Of a DNA stretch of 64,000 nucleotides, positions 1-7,743 are shown in pieces. Source of the stretch: CAYYJR01 sp964472305 (GTDB lineage Bacteria; Armatimonadota; Hebobacteria; CAIYQO01). Each line of letters begins with the position of its first letter. Position 1 is the stretch's first letter. The notes beneath the pieces are model-generated. The model saw nothing but the letters and a program-made list of their open reading frames with translations. It did not search any database and was not told the origin of the DNA. The position numbers and the translations under genes are program-made. The stretch spans positions 1 to 64,000 of the forward strand of contig CAYYJR010000015.1 of NCBI GenBank assembly GCA_964472305.1. The letters are read 5' to 3'.

Positions 1-505
1 CGATGATCCAGTCCTGCAGATAGCAGGCGCGCCAGTGGAAGATGCGCCCGATGCGCCCTTCGTCGATGAACTGCTTGGCCAGCGCCACTGCCGGGCAGGT
101 GCGGTAGTTGAAGTTGACCATGTGCTTCACGCCGGCGTCGACGGCGGCTTGTGCCATCTTTGTGGCCTGCTTCAGGTTCATCGCCAGCGGCTTCTCGCAG
201 AATACGTGCTTGCCGGCCTTCAGCGCGCCGAGTACGATCTCCATGTGCATGTCATTCGCGGTGCTGACATCAACGATGTCGATGTCCTTGCGGCGGACGG
301 CTTTATGCCAATCCGTCTCCGTCTTCTGCCAGCCGTATTGCGCCGCGGCGGCTTGCACCTTATCGGGTGTGCGACCGACCAGCAGCTTCATCACCGGCTC
401 GGCGGCGGGGTCCATCATCCGCACCACCTGGCGATAGCCCACGCTATGCGCCTTGCCCATGAATGAGTATCCGATCATCGCCACGTTGAGTTGTGGTTTC
501 GCCAT
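1..505 (-). CDS. Gfo/Idh/MocA-family oxidoreductase, N-terminal part (runs off the left edge)
   Basis: About 168 codons are present; the C-terminus lies outside the window. The protein opens MAKPQLNVAMIGYSFMGKAH, a Rossmann start whose usual GxGxxG loop reads GYSFMG. The motif CEKPLAMN, which holds the conserved Glu-Lys-Pro of the Gfo/Idh/MocA family, lies near residue 99. These enzymes are cytoplasmic NAD(P)-dependent dehydrogenases of sugars, inositols or sugar derivatives; the substrate cannot be read here. The ATG at 505 was chosen because a GGAGG Shine-Dalgarno sits about 8 nt upstream. It is one of three such genes in the window, the others being at 40020 and 49051. Family assignment is firm; specificity is unknown. 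Confidence 0.9.
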   Translation of the reverse strand, partial: MAKPQLNVAMIGYSFMGKAHSVGYRQVVRMMDPAAEPVMKLLVGRTPDKVQAAAAQYGWQKTETDWHKAVRRKDIDIVDVSTANDMHMEIVLGALKAGKHVFCEKPLAMNLKQATKMAQAAVDAGVKHMVNFNYRTCPAVALAKQFIDEGRIGRIFHWRACYLQDWII

Positions 506-548
506 AAAGAATACCTCCGGCAAAAATAGACTCGAATAGTTAGTTGCA

Positions 549-576
549 CGTCGCGTAAAAAAATCCTCCCGCGACG
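549..576. other. small inverted repeat in the leader of the left-edge oxidoreductase gene
   Basis: The perfect 7-nt arms CGTCGCG and CGCGACG enclose a 14-nt loop containing a run of seven A (T on the minus strand). It lies upstream of the oxidoreductase start at 505. The T-run is in the loop rather than after the stem, so this is not a normal intrinsic terminator. It may be a leader hairpin or chance. Confidence 0.3.
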
Positions 577-660
577 AAGGACAATTCGTTGTCAACCCTG
601 TATTCGCTCACCTTGCACAGCGGGGAGCGAAAGAGGCGCCGTTCCTGCACGTGGTCAGCA

Positions 661-1896
661 TTACTCGACGGCGGGCAGGGATTGCCGTTGCGGCCAGGCG
701 GTGAGGAAGGTTTCCAATGACTCGCCGGCCACCTGCGGGTAGGCTGACTGCAACGGGGTGCCGCTCGCCAGCAGGTCGAGTAATTTCAGGATCTCGGCAA
801 CACCGAGCCGGTGTACCAACACCTGTGCCATGGCATACGACTGTGCATAGGCATGGGTCACGCTGTCGCTGTCGCCCATGCTGAAGGCGCGGTCCAATTC
901 GCGCAGCGTGAGCGGAGGTGTCGGAATCTGCTCGCGGTGCAGGCCATCCCACCCACCGAAATAGCACGCCAAGCCCTCGTTCAGCCAATCGGGAATGCCC
1001 TGTCCCTGCGTGCGCTGCGCGATGGCGAGGTGTATCATCTCGTGGCGAATGATTGCGCCGAGTTGCCCATTGCCCGACGCGCTGCGCGGCCAATCCGTCG
1101 GCGACCACAGCACCAGCAATCCGGGCTGCGAAAAGGCAGCCGCATGCAGTTCTTTCATTTCAGGCAACAGGATGCGCGCCTCGCGCGCATAGGCATTCCA
1201 GGTGCGGAAGAGCAGCACGCGAAAACCGCTGACACGGATGCCGATCACCTCGCTCATCGCCTTCCGCGCGCGTTCCACTTCCGCCGCGACCGTCTCCGTC
1301 GCCGTCTCGCCGGGTGCATAGCACAGCGTGAACTCGGCCAATCGGCGCTGCAGCGGCGGATCGAGCTTGCCGTGCTCGGGCAGCCCATCCAACAGCCGCA
1401 TCCACGCCCCGACCTGTTCGCGCACCGCGGGTGAGGAGTCGCGGGTCAGCAGGAAGTGGAGGCTCTCGCGCGCACCGCGATAATCGCCCGCTTGCGCGCG
1501 GGTGGAGGCATACTCGATCAGCAGACCATTGTTCTGCGGGAAACGAGGCAGGTATGCCGCGTAGGCTGCCAAGGATTCCGACAGTTGACCGGACTGGCGC
1601 AACGCGCGCGCGTACCAGCGGCAGACCTCTTCATTACGGGAATCGCGCTCGGCCGCCAGGCCCAGGTGCCGTGCCGCCAGTCGAAATAACCGCTGACCGT
1701 AATACGCGCGTCCCAGCCAGTATTGCAGCACCGCATCGTCCGCGTATTCCGCTTCCAACGGCTGCAACGCCAGCACCGCGCCGGCATAATCGCCCGATGC
1801 AACCGATGTAATCCCGGTGGATAGCGCCGGCGGATCGGCGGCGAACGCACCAACCGTCAACACCACTATGCACGCCAGCAACAGACCGAAACGCAT
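661..1896 (-). CDS. Exported TPR-containing protein with peptidase MA-like (gluzincin) domain
   Basis: This is a 411-residue protein. The N-terminus MRFGLLLACIVVLTVGAFAA is a good signal peptide. Residues about 30-190 look like tetratricopeptide repeats. A C-terminal domain carries HEMIHLAI followed about 15 residues later by WLNEGLACYFGG, the HExxH plus downstream Glu signature of zinc gluzincins (peptidase MA family). The metal ligands and catalytic Glu are therefore in place, and a periplasmic protease or protease-like role is inferred. An in-frame ATG at 1965 overlaps the galE stop. The ATG at 1896 is preferred because it starts the signal peptide and follows a TGGTATAAT extended -10 box by only 9 nt, which suggests a leaderless mRNA. 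Confidence 0.8.
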   Translation of the reverse strand: MRFGLLLACIVVLTVGAFAADPPALSTGITSVASGDYAGAVLALQPLEAEYADDAVLQYWLGRAYYGQRLFRLAARHLGLAAERDSRNEEVCRWYARALRQSGQLSESLAAYAAYLPRFPQNNGLLIEYASTRAQAGDYRGARESLHFLLTRDSSPAVREQVGAWMRLLDGLPEHGKLDPPLQRRLAEFTLCYAPGETATETVAAEVERARKAMSEVIGIRVSGFRVLLFRTWNAYAREARILLPEMKELHAAAFSQPGLLVLWSPTDWPRSASGNGQLGAIIRHEMIHLAIAQRTQGQGIPDWLNEGLACYFGGWDGLHREQIPTPPLTLRELDRAFSMGDSDSVTHAYAQSYAMAQVLVHRLGVAEILKLLDLLASGTPLQSAYPQVAGESLETFLTAWPQRQSLPAVE

Positions 1897-1905
1897 GACA
1901 CCGGC

Positions 1906-1914
1906 ATTATACCA
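1906..1914 (-). promoter_or_regulatory. extended -10 promoter of the peptidase-MA gene
   Basis: On the minus strand the sequence reads TGGTATAAT, an extended -10 element, 9 nt before the ATG at 1896. No clear -35 box or Shine-Dalgarno accompanies it. A start about 7 nt downstream of the -10 would place the 5' end almost at the ATG. Confidence 0.55.
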
Positions 1915-1961
1915 TAATTGCGGGCCATCCTCGCCCGCCCCCCCTGCCAACGATGCGTCGA

Positions 1962-2954
1962 TCATGCCTCGTCGAAGCCGTCCGGGTGACCGTGGTGCCA
2001 GGCCCAGGCGGTAGCGACGATGTCGCGGACGGTAGCGAACCGTGGACGCCAGCCCAGTTCGTCACGGGCGCGCTCGGCGCCGGCGATAAGAAAGGCCGGA
2101 TCGCCCGCGCGGCGCGGCGCCATTTCGGCGGGGATGGCGTGTCCGGTAACCTCCCGGCACACCTTCAGAATCTGCTGCACGGAAAAACCGTTGCCGTTGC
2201 CCAAATTGTATGCGCCGGAAGCGCCGCCATGGGCCAATCGGTCCAACGCCAATAGGTGCGCGGAGGCGAGATCGTTGACGTGAATGTAGTCGCGGACACA
2301 GGTGCCGTCCGGCGTGGGGTAATCATCGCCGAACACTTTGATAGTCTCGCGCCGCCCCAGCGCCACCTGCAACACCAGCGGGATGAGGTGCGATTCCGGT
2401 CGATGATCCTCACCGATCAATCCTGACGGATCGGCGCCGGCGGCGTTGAAATAGCGCAGGCAGGTATAGTTGAGCCCGTAGGCGCCGCGATAACTCTCCA
2501 GTAATCCTTCGAACGCCAACTTGGTGCGGCCATAAGGATTCGTCGGTTGCGTGCGGTCATCTTCGACGATGGGCACGCGCTGTGGTTCGCCATACACGGC
2601 GGCGGTGGAGGAAAAGATAACATGCCGCACCCCGGCGGCCAGCGCGGCATCGAGCAACCGCTTGCCTTTCACCACGTTATTGTCATAATACTTGTCCGGG
2701 TTCGTCACCGACTCGCCCACCAGGCTGTCGGCGCCAAAGTGCATGAGCGCGGTGATGCCGTGTGCGCGGCATACGGATTCCACCAGCGCGCCGTCGCCGA
2801 AATCACCCGCCGTCAGTTCCGCGCCGAGCACCGCCGCACGATGACCTTTGGACAGGTTATCGAGCACCACGATGTGGTGGTCCGTCCGCTCGCATAGATA
2901 TTTCACCATGTGGCTGCCGACGTACCCCGCACCACCTACGATAAGGATATGCAC
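1962..2954 (-). CDS. galE: UDP-glucose 4-epimerase
   Basis: This 330-residue protein is a standard-length extended-SDR epimerase that interconverts UDP-glucose and UDP-galactose in the cytoplasm. The nucleotide-binding GGAGYVGSH motif is at residues 8-16, FSSTAAVYGEP carries the catalytic Ser/Thr region, and YGRTK is the catalytic Tyr-x-x-x-Lys. ACGLRYFN-type and DGTCVRDYIHVNDLA segments are typical of GalE. The start is a GTG at 2954 with GGGAGA six nt upstream. The downstream peptidase gene begins 66 nt after the stop with its own -10 box. Function is secure; whether it also acts on GlcNAc derivatives cannot be told. Confidence 0.95.
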   Translation of the reverse strand: MHILIVGGAGYVGSHMVKYLCERTDHHIVVLDNLSKGHRAAVLGAELTAGDFGDGALVESVCRAHGITALMHFGADSLVGESVTNPDKYYDNNVVKGKRLLDAALAAGVRHVIFSSTAAVYGEPQRVPIVEDDRTQPTNPYGRTKLAFEGLLESYRGAYGLNYTCLRYFNAAGADPSGLIGEDHRPESHLIPLVLQVALGRRETIKVFGDDYPTPDGTCVRDYIHVNDLASAHLLALDRLAHGGASGAYNLGNGNGFSVQQILKVCREVTGHAIPAEMAPRRAGDPAFLIAGAERARDELGWRPRFATVRDIVATAWAWHHGHPDGFDEA

Positions 2955-3205
2955 GCTGATTCTCCCGGTAAAAAGTTGCTGGCTAAAAACGCCTACAGCA
3001 TACCGATTCCGGCGTGTTCAGTAAAGAGCCGGAGACGATATCCGGCAGGCACTTCCGTCTGTTCACCTTCGGCAGATGCCATTTCGCTTTTCTCTTGCGC
3101 ATACGCTTGGGTGTGAATACACACAAATGCCATTGTCCACCGCAACGCGGCAGACCATGGCCATTGGTGTGCACGGGAGCATTGGCGCCAGCCTTCAAGC
3201 GTTGG

Positions 3206-4165
3206 TTATCTCGCCAATTCCCGCACCAGCCGGTAGGCCAGGTCATACGCGAAGACCAACTCGTCGAGGGTGCAGTGTGCCTGCACGAAGTGGGTGGTGC
3301 AGAAGAGCAGCCCGCCGTCGGCAAACAGGCGCAGCACGCGGGTGATTTCGTGCTCCAGCACGTCCAATTTACCGAAACCGATGGTGGCCTGCACGTCCAG
3401 CCCACCCATGACGGTGAATGCGTGGCGATAGTTCGCGTGGTAGCAATCGAGGCTCATCCCCGCCGATTCCTGCCAGGGGTGCACCACGTGATAACCGAGG
3501 TCGATGATGCCGTCAATAACCTGATTCACGTTGCCGTCGCTGTGCACGCTCAAGAACGCGCCGCGCGCCAGCACCGCGTCGCAGGTGATCTTATGGTTGG
3601 GATAGATCAACTGCCACCACAGGTCGGGGTGGAAGAGCAATCCCCGCTGCGCGCCCCAGTCGTCGGAAACATGCACCATATCGACGCCCAGGTCAAGGCA
3701 ATTCATGGCGAATGCGCGGTTCCATTCCGCCTGACGGCGATACACTTCAGCGATTTCGTCCTCATACAGCCGCATATAGGCCAGGTGGTTCTCGATGCCG
3801 AACACGCCGTTATTGGCTTCGAAAATGCCCGGTGTCTGCATGTAGACGAAGCGTCCTCGCTCTTCCTTGTGGTGTCGAATTCCCTCCGTCACGCTCGCAT
3901 AGGCGCTCATGTCATTAGGATCGGTCATCGGGATATCGAGCAGATCACCCGGTTCGATTCCCTCGGTCACCGTTCCCGCGGCGTAGCATCCCGGTCCGCC
4001 GAACAGGTGGGCGTAATCGAATGCATAATGATCCTCAAACGCCGCCACTGATCCGAACGCCGCCGTGATCGGATCGCTCATATTCGCCCCCACCCACCCA
4101 TAAAGCGGGATGCGATCCGCCGGCTGATGACGAATGGTATTGATGACACGCTCGCGAGACAACAT
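3206..4165 (-). CDS. Uroporphyrinogen decarboxylase-family (URO-D/MtaA-like) protein
   Basis: This 319-residue TIM-barrel protein starts MLSRERVINTIRHQPADRIP, the usual opening of the UroD/MtaA/CmuA superfamily. Later segments such as VSDDWGAQRGLLFHPDLWW and SVHSDGNVNQVIDGIIDLG match the substrate-binding core of corrinoid-methyltransferase-like members. The RxxGRxxPEY motif of true HemE is not visible, so heme synthesis is unlikely. An inferred role is methyl transfer or an unknown decarboxylation in the cytoplasm. Start chosen at the ATG preceded by AAAGGA; a longer in-frame ATG at 4243 lacks such a site. No functional partner sits beside it. Confidence 0.75.
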   Translation of the reverse strand: MLSRERVINTIRHQPADRIPLYGWVGANMSDPITAAFGSVAAFEDHYAFDYAHLFGGPGCYAAGTVTEGIEPGDLLDIPMTDPNDMSAYASVTEGIRHHKEERGRFVYMQTPGIFEANNGVFGIENHLAYMRLYEDEIAEVYRRQAEWNRAFAMNCLDLGVDMVHVSDDWGAQRGLLFHPDLWWQLIYPNHKITCDAVLARGAFLSVHSDGNVNQVIDGIIDLGYHVVHPWQESAGMSLDCYHANYRHAFTVMGGLDVQATIGFGKLDVLEHEITRVLRLFADGGLLFCTTHFVQAHCTLDELVFAYDLAYRLVRELAR

Positions 4166-4193
4166 AGACTGGTATCCTTTCGCTCGATGGCCT

Positions 4194-4263
4194 ATTATAC
4201 CCGGGTTATATGGGCAGTGAAAGGGGAGCACCACTGGAATCACGACCGGAAAGCCCGTATAAT
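4194..4263. promoter_or_regulatory. divergent promoter region between the UroD-like and CBM9-like genes
   Basis: There are two TATAAT boxes facing away from each other. On the minus strand TATAAT (4194-4199) has TTTCAC 17 nt upstream. On the plus strand TATAAT (4258-4263) has TGGAAT 17 nt upstream. The -35 boxes are weak. The two start regions overlap, so the genes may be expressed competitively. Confidence 0.5.
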
Positions 4264-4294
4264 GGCCGAGTAGGCCGCGGATGCGGGAGGCGTG

Positions 4295-5254
4295 ATGTCA
4301 CTCGGACTTCGTATACTGGCGTTGCTCGGTTTGCTCCTGGGCGCGTGGACGGCACAGGCGGCGCCGACGCCGGAGGATGTCGCACTGGGGAAGCTGGCGC
4401 GCGAGACGCTCGCTGCCGCGGCGGGCACGCCGGCGCAGGAGTGGGTGCTCGGTTGTGCCAACAGCGGCAGACTGCGAGGCATTCCGCTGTTGACCGGCGA
4501 GAGCGCGACCAACGAAGCACAGCTTGCCGCGGCGCGAATGACCATCAGCGCCGTTCTGGCTGAATGTCCGCAACGGCTGTCGTGGCCGCGCCCGGCGCAA
4601 ATCATCATCCCCCACACCGACACACCGCCAATCATTGACGGCGTTCCCGACGACAAGGCATGGCAGCATGCCGTTACGTTCACCAAAGTCTATCCGTTTA
4701 ATTCGCGCCAGCCGGTGCCGGAACCCGCCACGACCTGGCGTCTGCTGTGGGACGAGCGCTACTTATACGCCTCGATGCGCTGCACCGACACCGATATCAT
4801 CGCCCCCAGGATGACACGCGACGATGACGTATATAACTATGACTGCATGGAGATTCTGCTGCTGCCTGATCCGGCGAAGCTGAAATACTGGGAAATCGAG
4901 GTGGGTGCGACCGGCACGATCTACGACGCCGTCAACACGAAACGCACCACCGCCTGGGGTGCGCAGTATGACGTCGCCGCGAACGTAACCGGCCTGCGCG
5001 TGGCGACCAGTGTGGATGGTACCCCCAACCAGCCCGGCAACCGCGACACCGGCTATTCCGTCGAGATGGCTATCCCCTTCGACCAGTTTCCCGGCGCCGC
5101 CCCCGGCAGTCTCGCGACTCCCGGCATGCGCCTGTATGGCCTGCTGACGCACTTCGACCGCGACGCCGCCGGCCTGCACATTTACGCTTTCTGCCCATTA
5201 CTCGCCTGGGTGCATAACATCTGGAACTACGCCCCGATGCTCCTCCAAAAATAG
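4295..5254 (+). CDS. Exported CBM9-like (DOMON-type) carbohydrate-binding protein
   Basis: This 319-residue protein has a clear signal peptide (MSLGLRILALLGLLLGAWTA). Residues about 105-315 form a carbohydrate-binding family 9-like beta-sandwich. PPIIDGVPDDKAW is the classic entry of this fold. LLWDERYLYASMRCTD, NYDCMEILLLPD and the closing VEMAIPFDQF are its usual strands. No catalytic module is present, so it is probably a periplasmic or surface sugar-binding protein. A GTG at 4292 is in frame directly before the ATG at 4295. The ATG is preferred because GGGAGG then lies 4 nt upstream. It stands alone between two promoters. Confidence 0.8.
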   Translation: MSLGLRILALLGLLLGAWTAQAAPTPEDVALGKLARETLAAAAGTPAQEWVLGCANSGRLRGIPLLTGESATNEAQLAAARMTISAVLAECPQRLSWPRPAQIIIPHTDTPPIIDGVPDDKAWQHAVTFTKVYPFNSRQPVPEPATTWRLLWDERYLYASMRCTDTDIIAPRMTRDDDVYNYDCMEILLLPDPAKLKYWEIEVGATGTIYDAVNTKRTTAWGAQYDVAANVTGLRVATSVDGTPNQPGNRDTGYSVEMAIPFDQFPGAAPGSLATPGMRLYGLLTHFDRDAAGLHIYAFCPLLAWVHNIWNYAPMLLQK

Positions 5255-5373
5255 GGCCGGTCAGGAAGTCTCCTATCTCAACCTTGCCGTTTTCCCCATC
5301 TCCCGACAACGCCGCGCGTTTTCCCGACATCGCCTGGCAATAATTCGCGCCATGATAGACTCAGGGGTGCGCG

Positions 5374-7647
5374 ATGGAGTTGATCTGCTGGTTCGAGGAT
5401 CTGGATAAAGGCCGCGTCAATATTGCCGGAGGAAAAGGCGCCAATCTGGGTGAGTTGGTGAAGGCGGAGATACCGGTGCCGCCGGGATTCGTCATCACCA
5501 CGGAAGCCTTTCGACGATTCCTGTCAGCGAAAGGCACGGCGGAGGAGATTCAGCACCAGGTGGATACGCTGGCGGTGGACGATCCCGCGCGGCTGAACGC
5601 GGCGGCGCAGGCGTTGCAGCAGCGCGTGTCGGCGCTGGCAATCCCGGACGACATCGTCGCGGCAATCCGCGACAACTACCGCCGCCTGAGCGGCGCGGAT
5701 GACCCCGCCTTTGTGGCGGTGCGCTCGTCCGCCACCGCGGAAGATACCCCGCAATATTCTTTCGCCGGCATGAACGAGAGCTACCTCAACGTGCGTGGAG
5801 CGGAAGAACTGCTGGCGTCGGTACGGCGCTGCTACGCCTCGCTGTACGGTGCGAGGGTGCTGTTTTACCGGCGCACCGAGGGCATTCCGGAAGAGCGCAT
5901 CGCCATAGCCGTCATCGTGCAGCGCATGATTGACGCGCAGGCGGCGGGGGTGATGTTTACCGTGCAGCCGGCCACTGGCGACACGCGCCTGCTGGTCATC
6001 GAAGGGGCGTTCGGCCTGGGCGATGCGGTGGTGAGCGGCGCGGTGAATCCCGACCATTTCGAAGTGCGCAAAGACACGCGTGAGATCGTGCTCCGGCAGA
6101 TCGCTCACAAGGATTTCCGCGACGTGCGCACCGCGGAGGGCAAGACAGTGCGCGAAACGCTGACCGATGCGTTGGCCGAGCAGCCGTGCCTCGACGACGC
6201 GATGGTGAAACAACTGACCGAGCTGGGCGTGCGCATTGAGCAGCATTACGGCACGCCGCAAGATATCGAGTGGGCGGTTGAGGGTGGAACACCGTATATC
6301 GTGCAGTCGCGCGCGGTGACCGCCACCGGGCATACCGAGCAAGACGCGGCGCCGGCAGGCGAAGTGCTGGCACGCGGGCTGGGCGCCGCGCCGGGGAGGG
6401 CTACCGGCGTGGTGCGCGTGCTGCAATCTCCCGCGCAGTCCGCTGAATTGCGCCAGGGCGAAATACTGGTCACGCGCATGACCGCGCCGGATTGGGTGCC
6501 TATCATGAAAATCGCCGGAGCCATCGTCACCGACGAAGGCGGCATGACCAGCCACGCAGCCATCGTTTCGCGCGAACTGGGTATCCCATGCATCGTGGGC
6601 ACCCGCGATGCCACCGCGCGCCTGCACACCGGGCAGGTGGTGACGGTGGATGCGCGGGAAGGCGTCGTGTATGCCGGCAAGCAAGAAATCCTTACCTCGC
6701 CGGCGATCGCTCCCGTCGTCGCCCCTGCCATCATCACCGGCACCCGCCTGTACGTGAACCTGGCGCAGCCGGAGATGGCGGAAGCGGTCGCGGCACGCGA
6801 CGTGGATGGCGTCGGACTATTGCGCGCCGAGTTCATCATGCAGGCGGTGACCGGCGGCGCGCACCCGCGTCTGCTGCTCGAGCAAGGGAACTCCGCCGAA
6901 TTGCGCGACAAACTGGCGGCGGAATTGACGCGCTTTGCTCGCGCTTTTGTCCCGCGCCCGGTCACGTATCGCTCGCTGGATTTCCGCTCCAATGAATATC
7001 GCGGCATGCACGGCGGTGAGCAATACGAGCGGGAGGAAGCGAATCCGATGCTCGGTTACCGCGGATGCTTTCGCAACATCTCCGAGCCCGATCTTTTCGG
7101 CATCGAACTCGACGCTATTAAACAGGTTCGCGCGCTGGGACTGCCTAACCTGCACCTGATGATTCCCTTCGTGCGCACCGCATGGGAGCTGGCGCGCTGC
7201 AAGGCGCTCATCGATGCATCCGGGCTGACGCAACAGCGCGATTTCGAATTGTGGGTGATGGCCGAAGTGCCCTCCATCATCTACCGCCTGCGCGATTACC
7301 GGGAGATCGGTGTCAGCGGGGTATCCATCGGCTCCAACGACTTGACCCAATTGATGCTGGGGGTCGACCGTGACAATGAAGCCCTGGCGGAGTTGTTCGA
7401 CGAACGCGACCCGGCCGTGTTACGCGCCATGCACGACATCATCAGCGGCTGTCGCGCACTGGGGCTCACGTCCTCCATCTGCGGGCAGGCTCCGTCGGTG
7501 TATCCCGACCTGTGCGATACCCTGGTCACCTGGGGCATCACCTCGATCTCCGTGAACCCCGACGCACTGGAACGCACCCGTCGCTACATTGCCATGGCCG
7601 AACAGCGCATGTTGCTGGCCAAACATTTCGGAGGGACCGGCGCGTGA
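5374..7647 (+). CDS. ppsA: Phosphoenolpyruvate synthase
   Basis: This 757-residue enzyme makes PEP from pyruvate and ATP (EC 2.7.9.2), a gluconeogenic entry step. Domain order is the ATP-grasp pyruvate/phosphate-dikinase N-domain (GGKGANLGEL, residues 19-28; VRSSATAEDTP), the swivelling phosphohistidine domain (GGMTSHAAIVSREL with the phospho-acceptor His394), and the PEP-binding TIM barrel (GSNDLTQLMLGVDRD; SSICGQAPS with the catalytic Cys703). All key residues are present. The length is slightly below the usual 790. Start is the ATG with AGGGG 6-7 nt upstream. It faces the glucoamylase-like gene tail to tail, with a hairpin between them. Confidence 0.95.
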   Translation: MELICWFEDLDKGRVNIAGGKGANLGELVKAEIPVPPGFVITTEAFRRFLSAKGTAEEIQHQVDTLAVDDPARLNAAAQALQQRVSALAIPDDIVAAIRDNYRRLSGADDPAFVAVRSSATAEDTPQYSFAGMNESYLNVRGAEELLASVRRCYASLYGARVLFYRRTEGIPEERIAIAVIVQRMIDAQAAGVMFTVQPATGDTRLLVIEGAFGLGDAVVSGAVNPDHFEVRKDTREIVLRQIAHKDFRDVRTAEGKTVRETLTDALAEQPCLDDAMVKQLTELGVRIEQHYGTPQDIEWAVEGGTPYIVQSRAVTATGHTEQDAAPAGEVLARGLGAAPGRATGVVRVLQSPAQSAELRQGEILVTRMTAPDWVPIMKIAGAIVTDEGGMTSHAAIVSRELGIPCIVGTRDATARLHTGQVVTVDAREGVVYAGKQEILTSPAIAPVVAPAIITGTRLYVNLAQPEMAEAVAARDVDGVGLLRAEFIMQAVTGGAHPRLLLEQGNSAELRDKLAAELTRFARAFVPRPVTYRSLDFRSNEYRGMHGGEQYEREEANPMLGYRGCFRNISEPDLFGIELDAIKQVRALGLPNLHLMIPFVRTAWELARCKALIDASGLTQQRDFELWVMAEVPSIIYRLRDYREIGVSGVSIGSNDLTQLMLGVDRDNEALAELFDERDPAVLRAMHDIISGCRALGLTSSICGQAPSVYPDLCDTLVTWGITSISVNPDALERTRRYIAMAEQRMLLAKHFGGTGA

Positions 7648-7696
7648 GGAGAATGGCAGGACGGCGGCATGTCATGCCACCGCATCACGCGATGAC

Positions 7697-7718
7697 CGGT
7701 AGCGGACGCGCGCTACCG
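7697..7718. terminator. hairpin between convergent ppsA and GH15 genes
   Basis: The perfect 8-bp stem CGGTAGCG/CGCTACCG has a 6-nt loop and lies between two converging stop codons. It has no U-tract on either side, so it could mark or protect the 3' ends rather than terminate by itself. Confidence 0.45.
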
Positions 7719-7743
7719 ATGACTGAACGGATCTCAGTCGAAT

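Noticed and set aside
5524..6684. Minus-strand frame of 386 codons opposite ppsA
   Set aside because: Antisense shadow of a highly conserved enzyme; no start signals or homology features.
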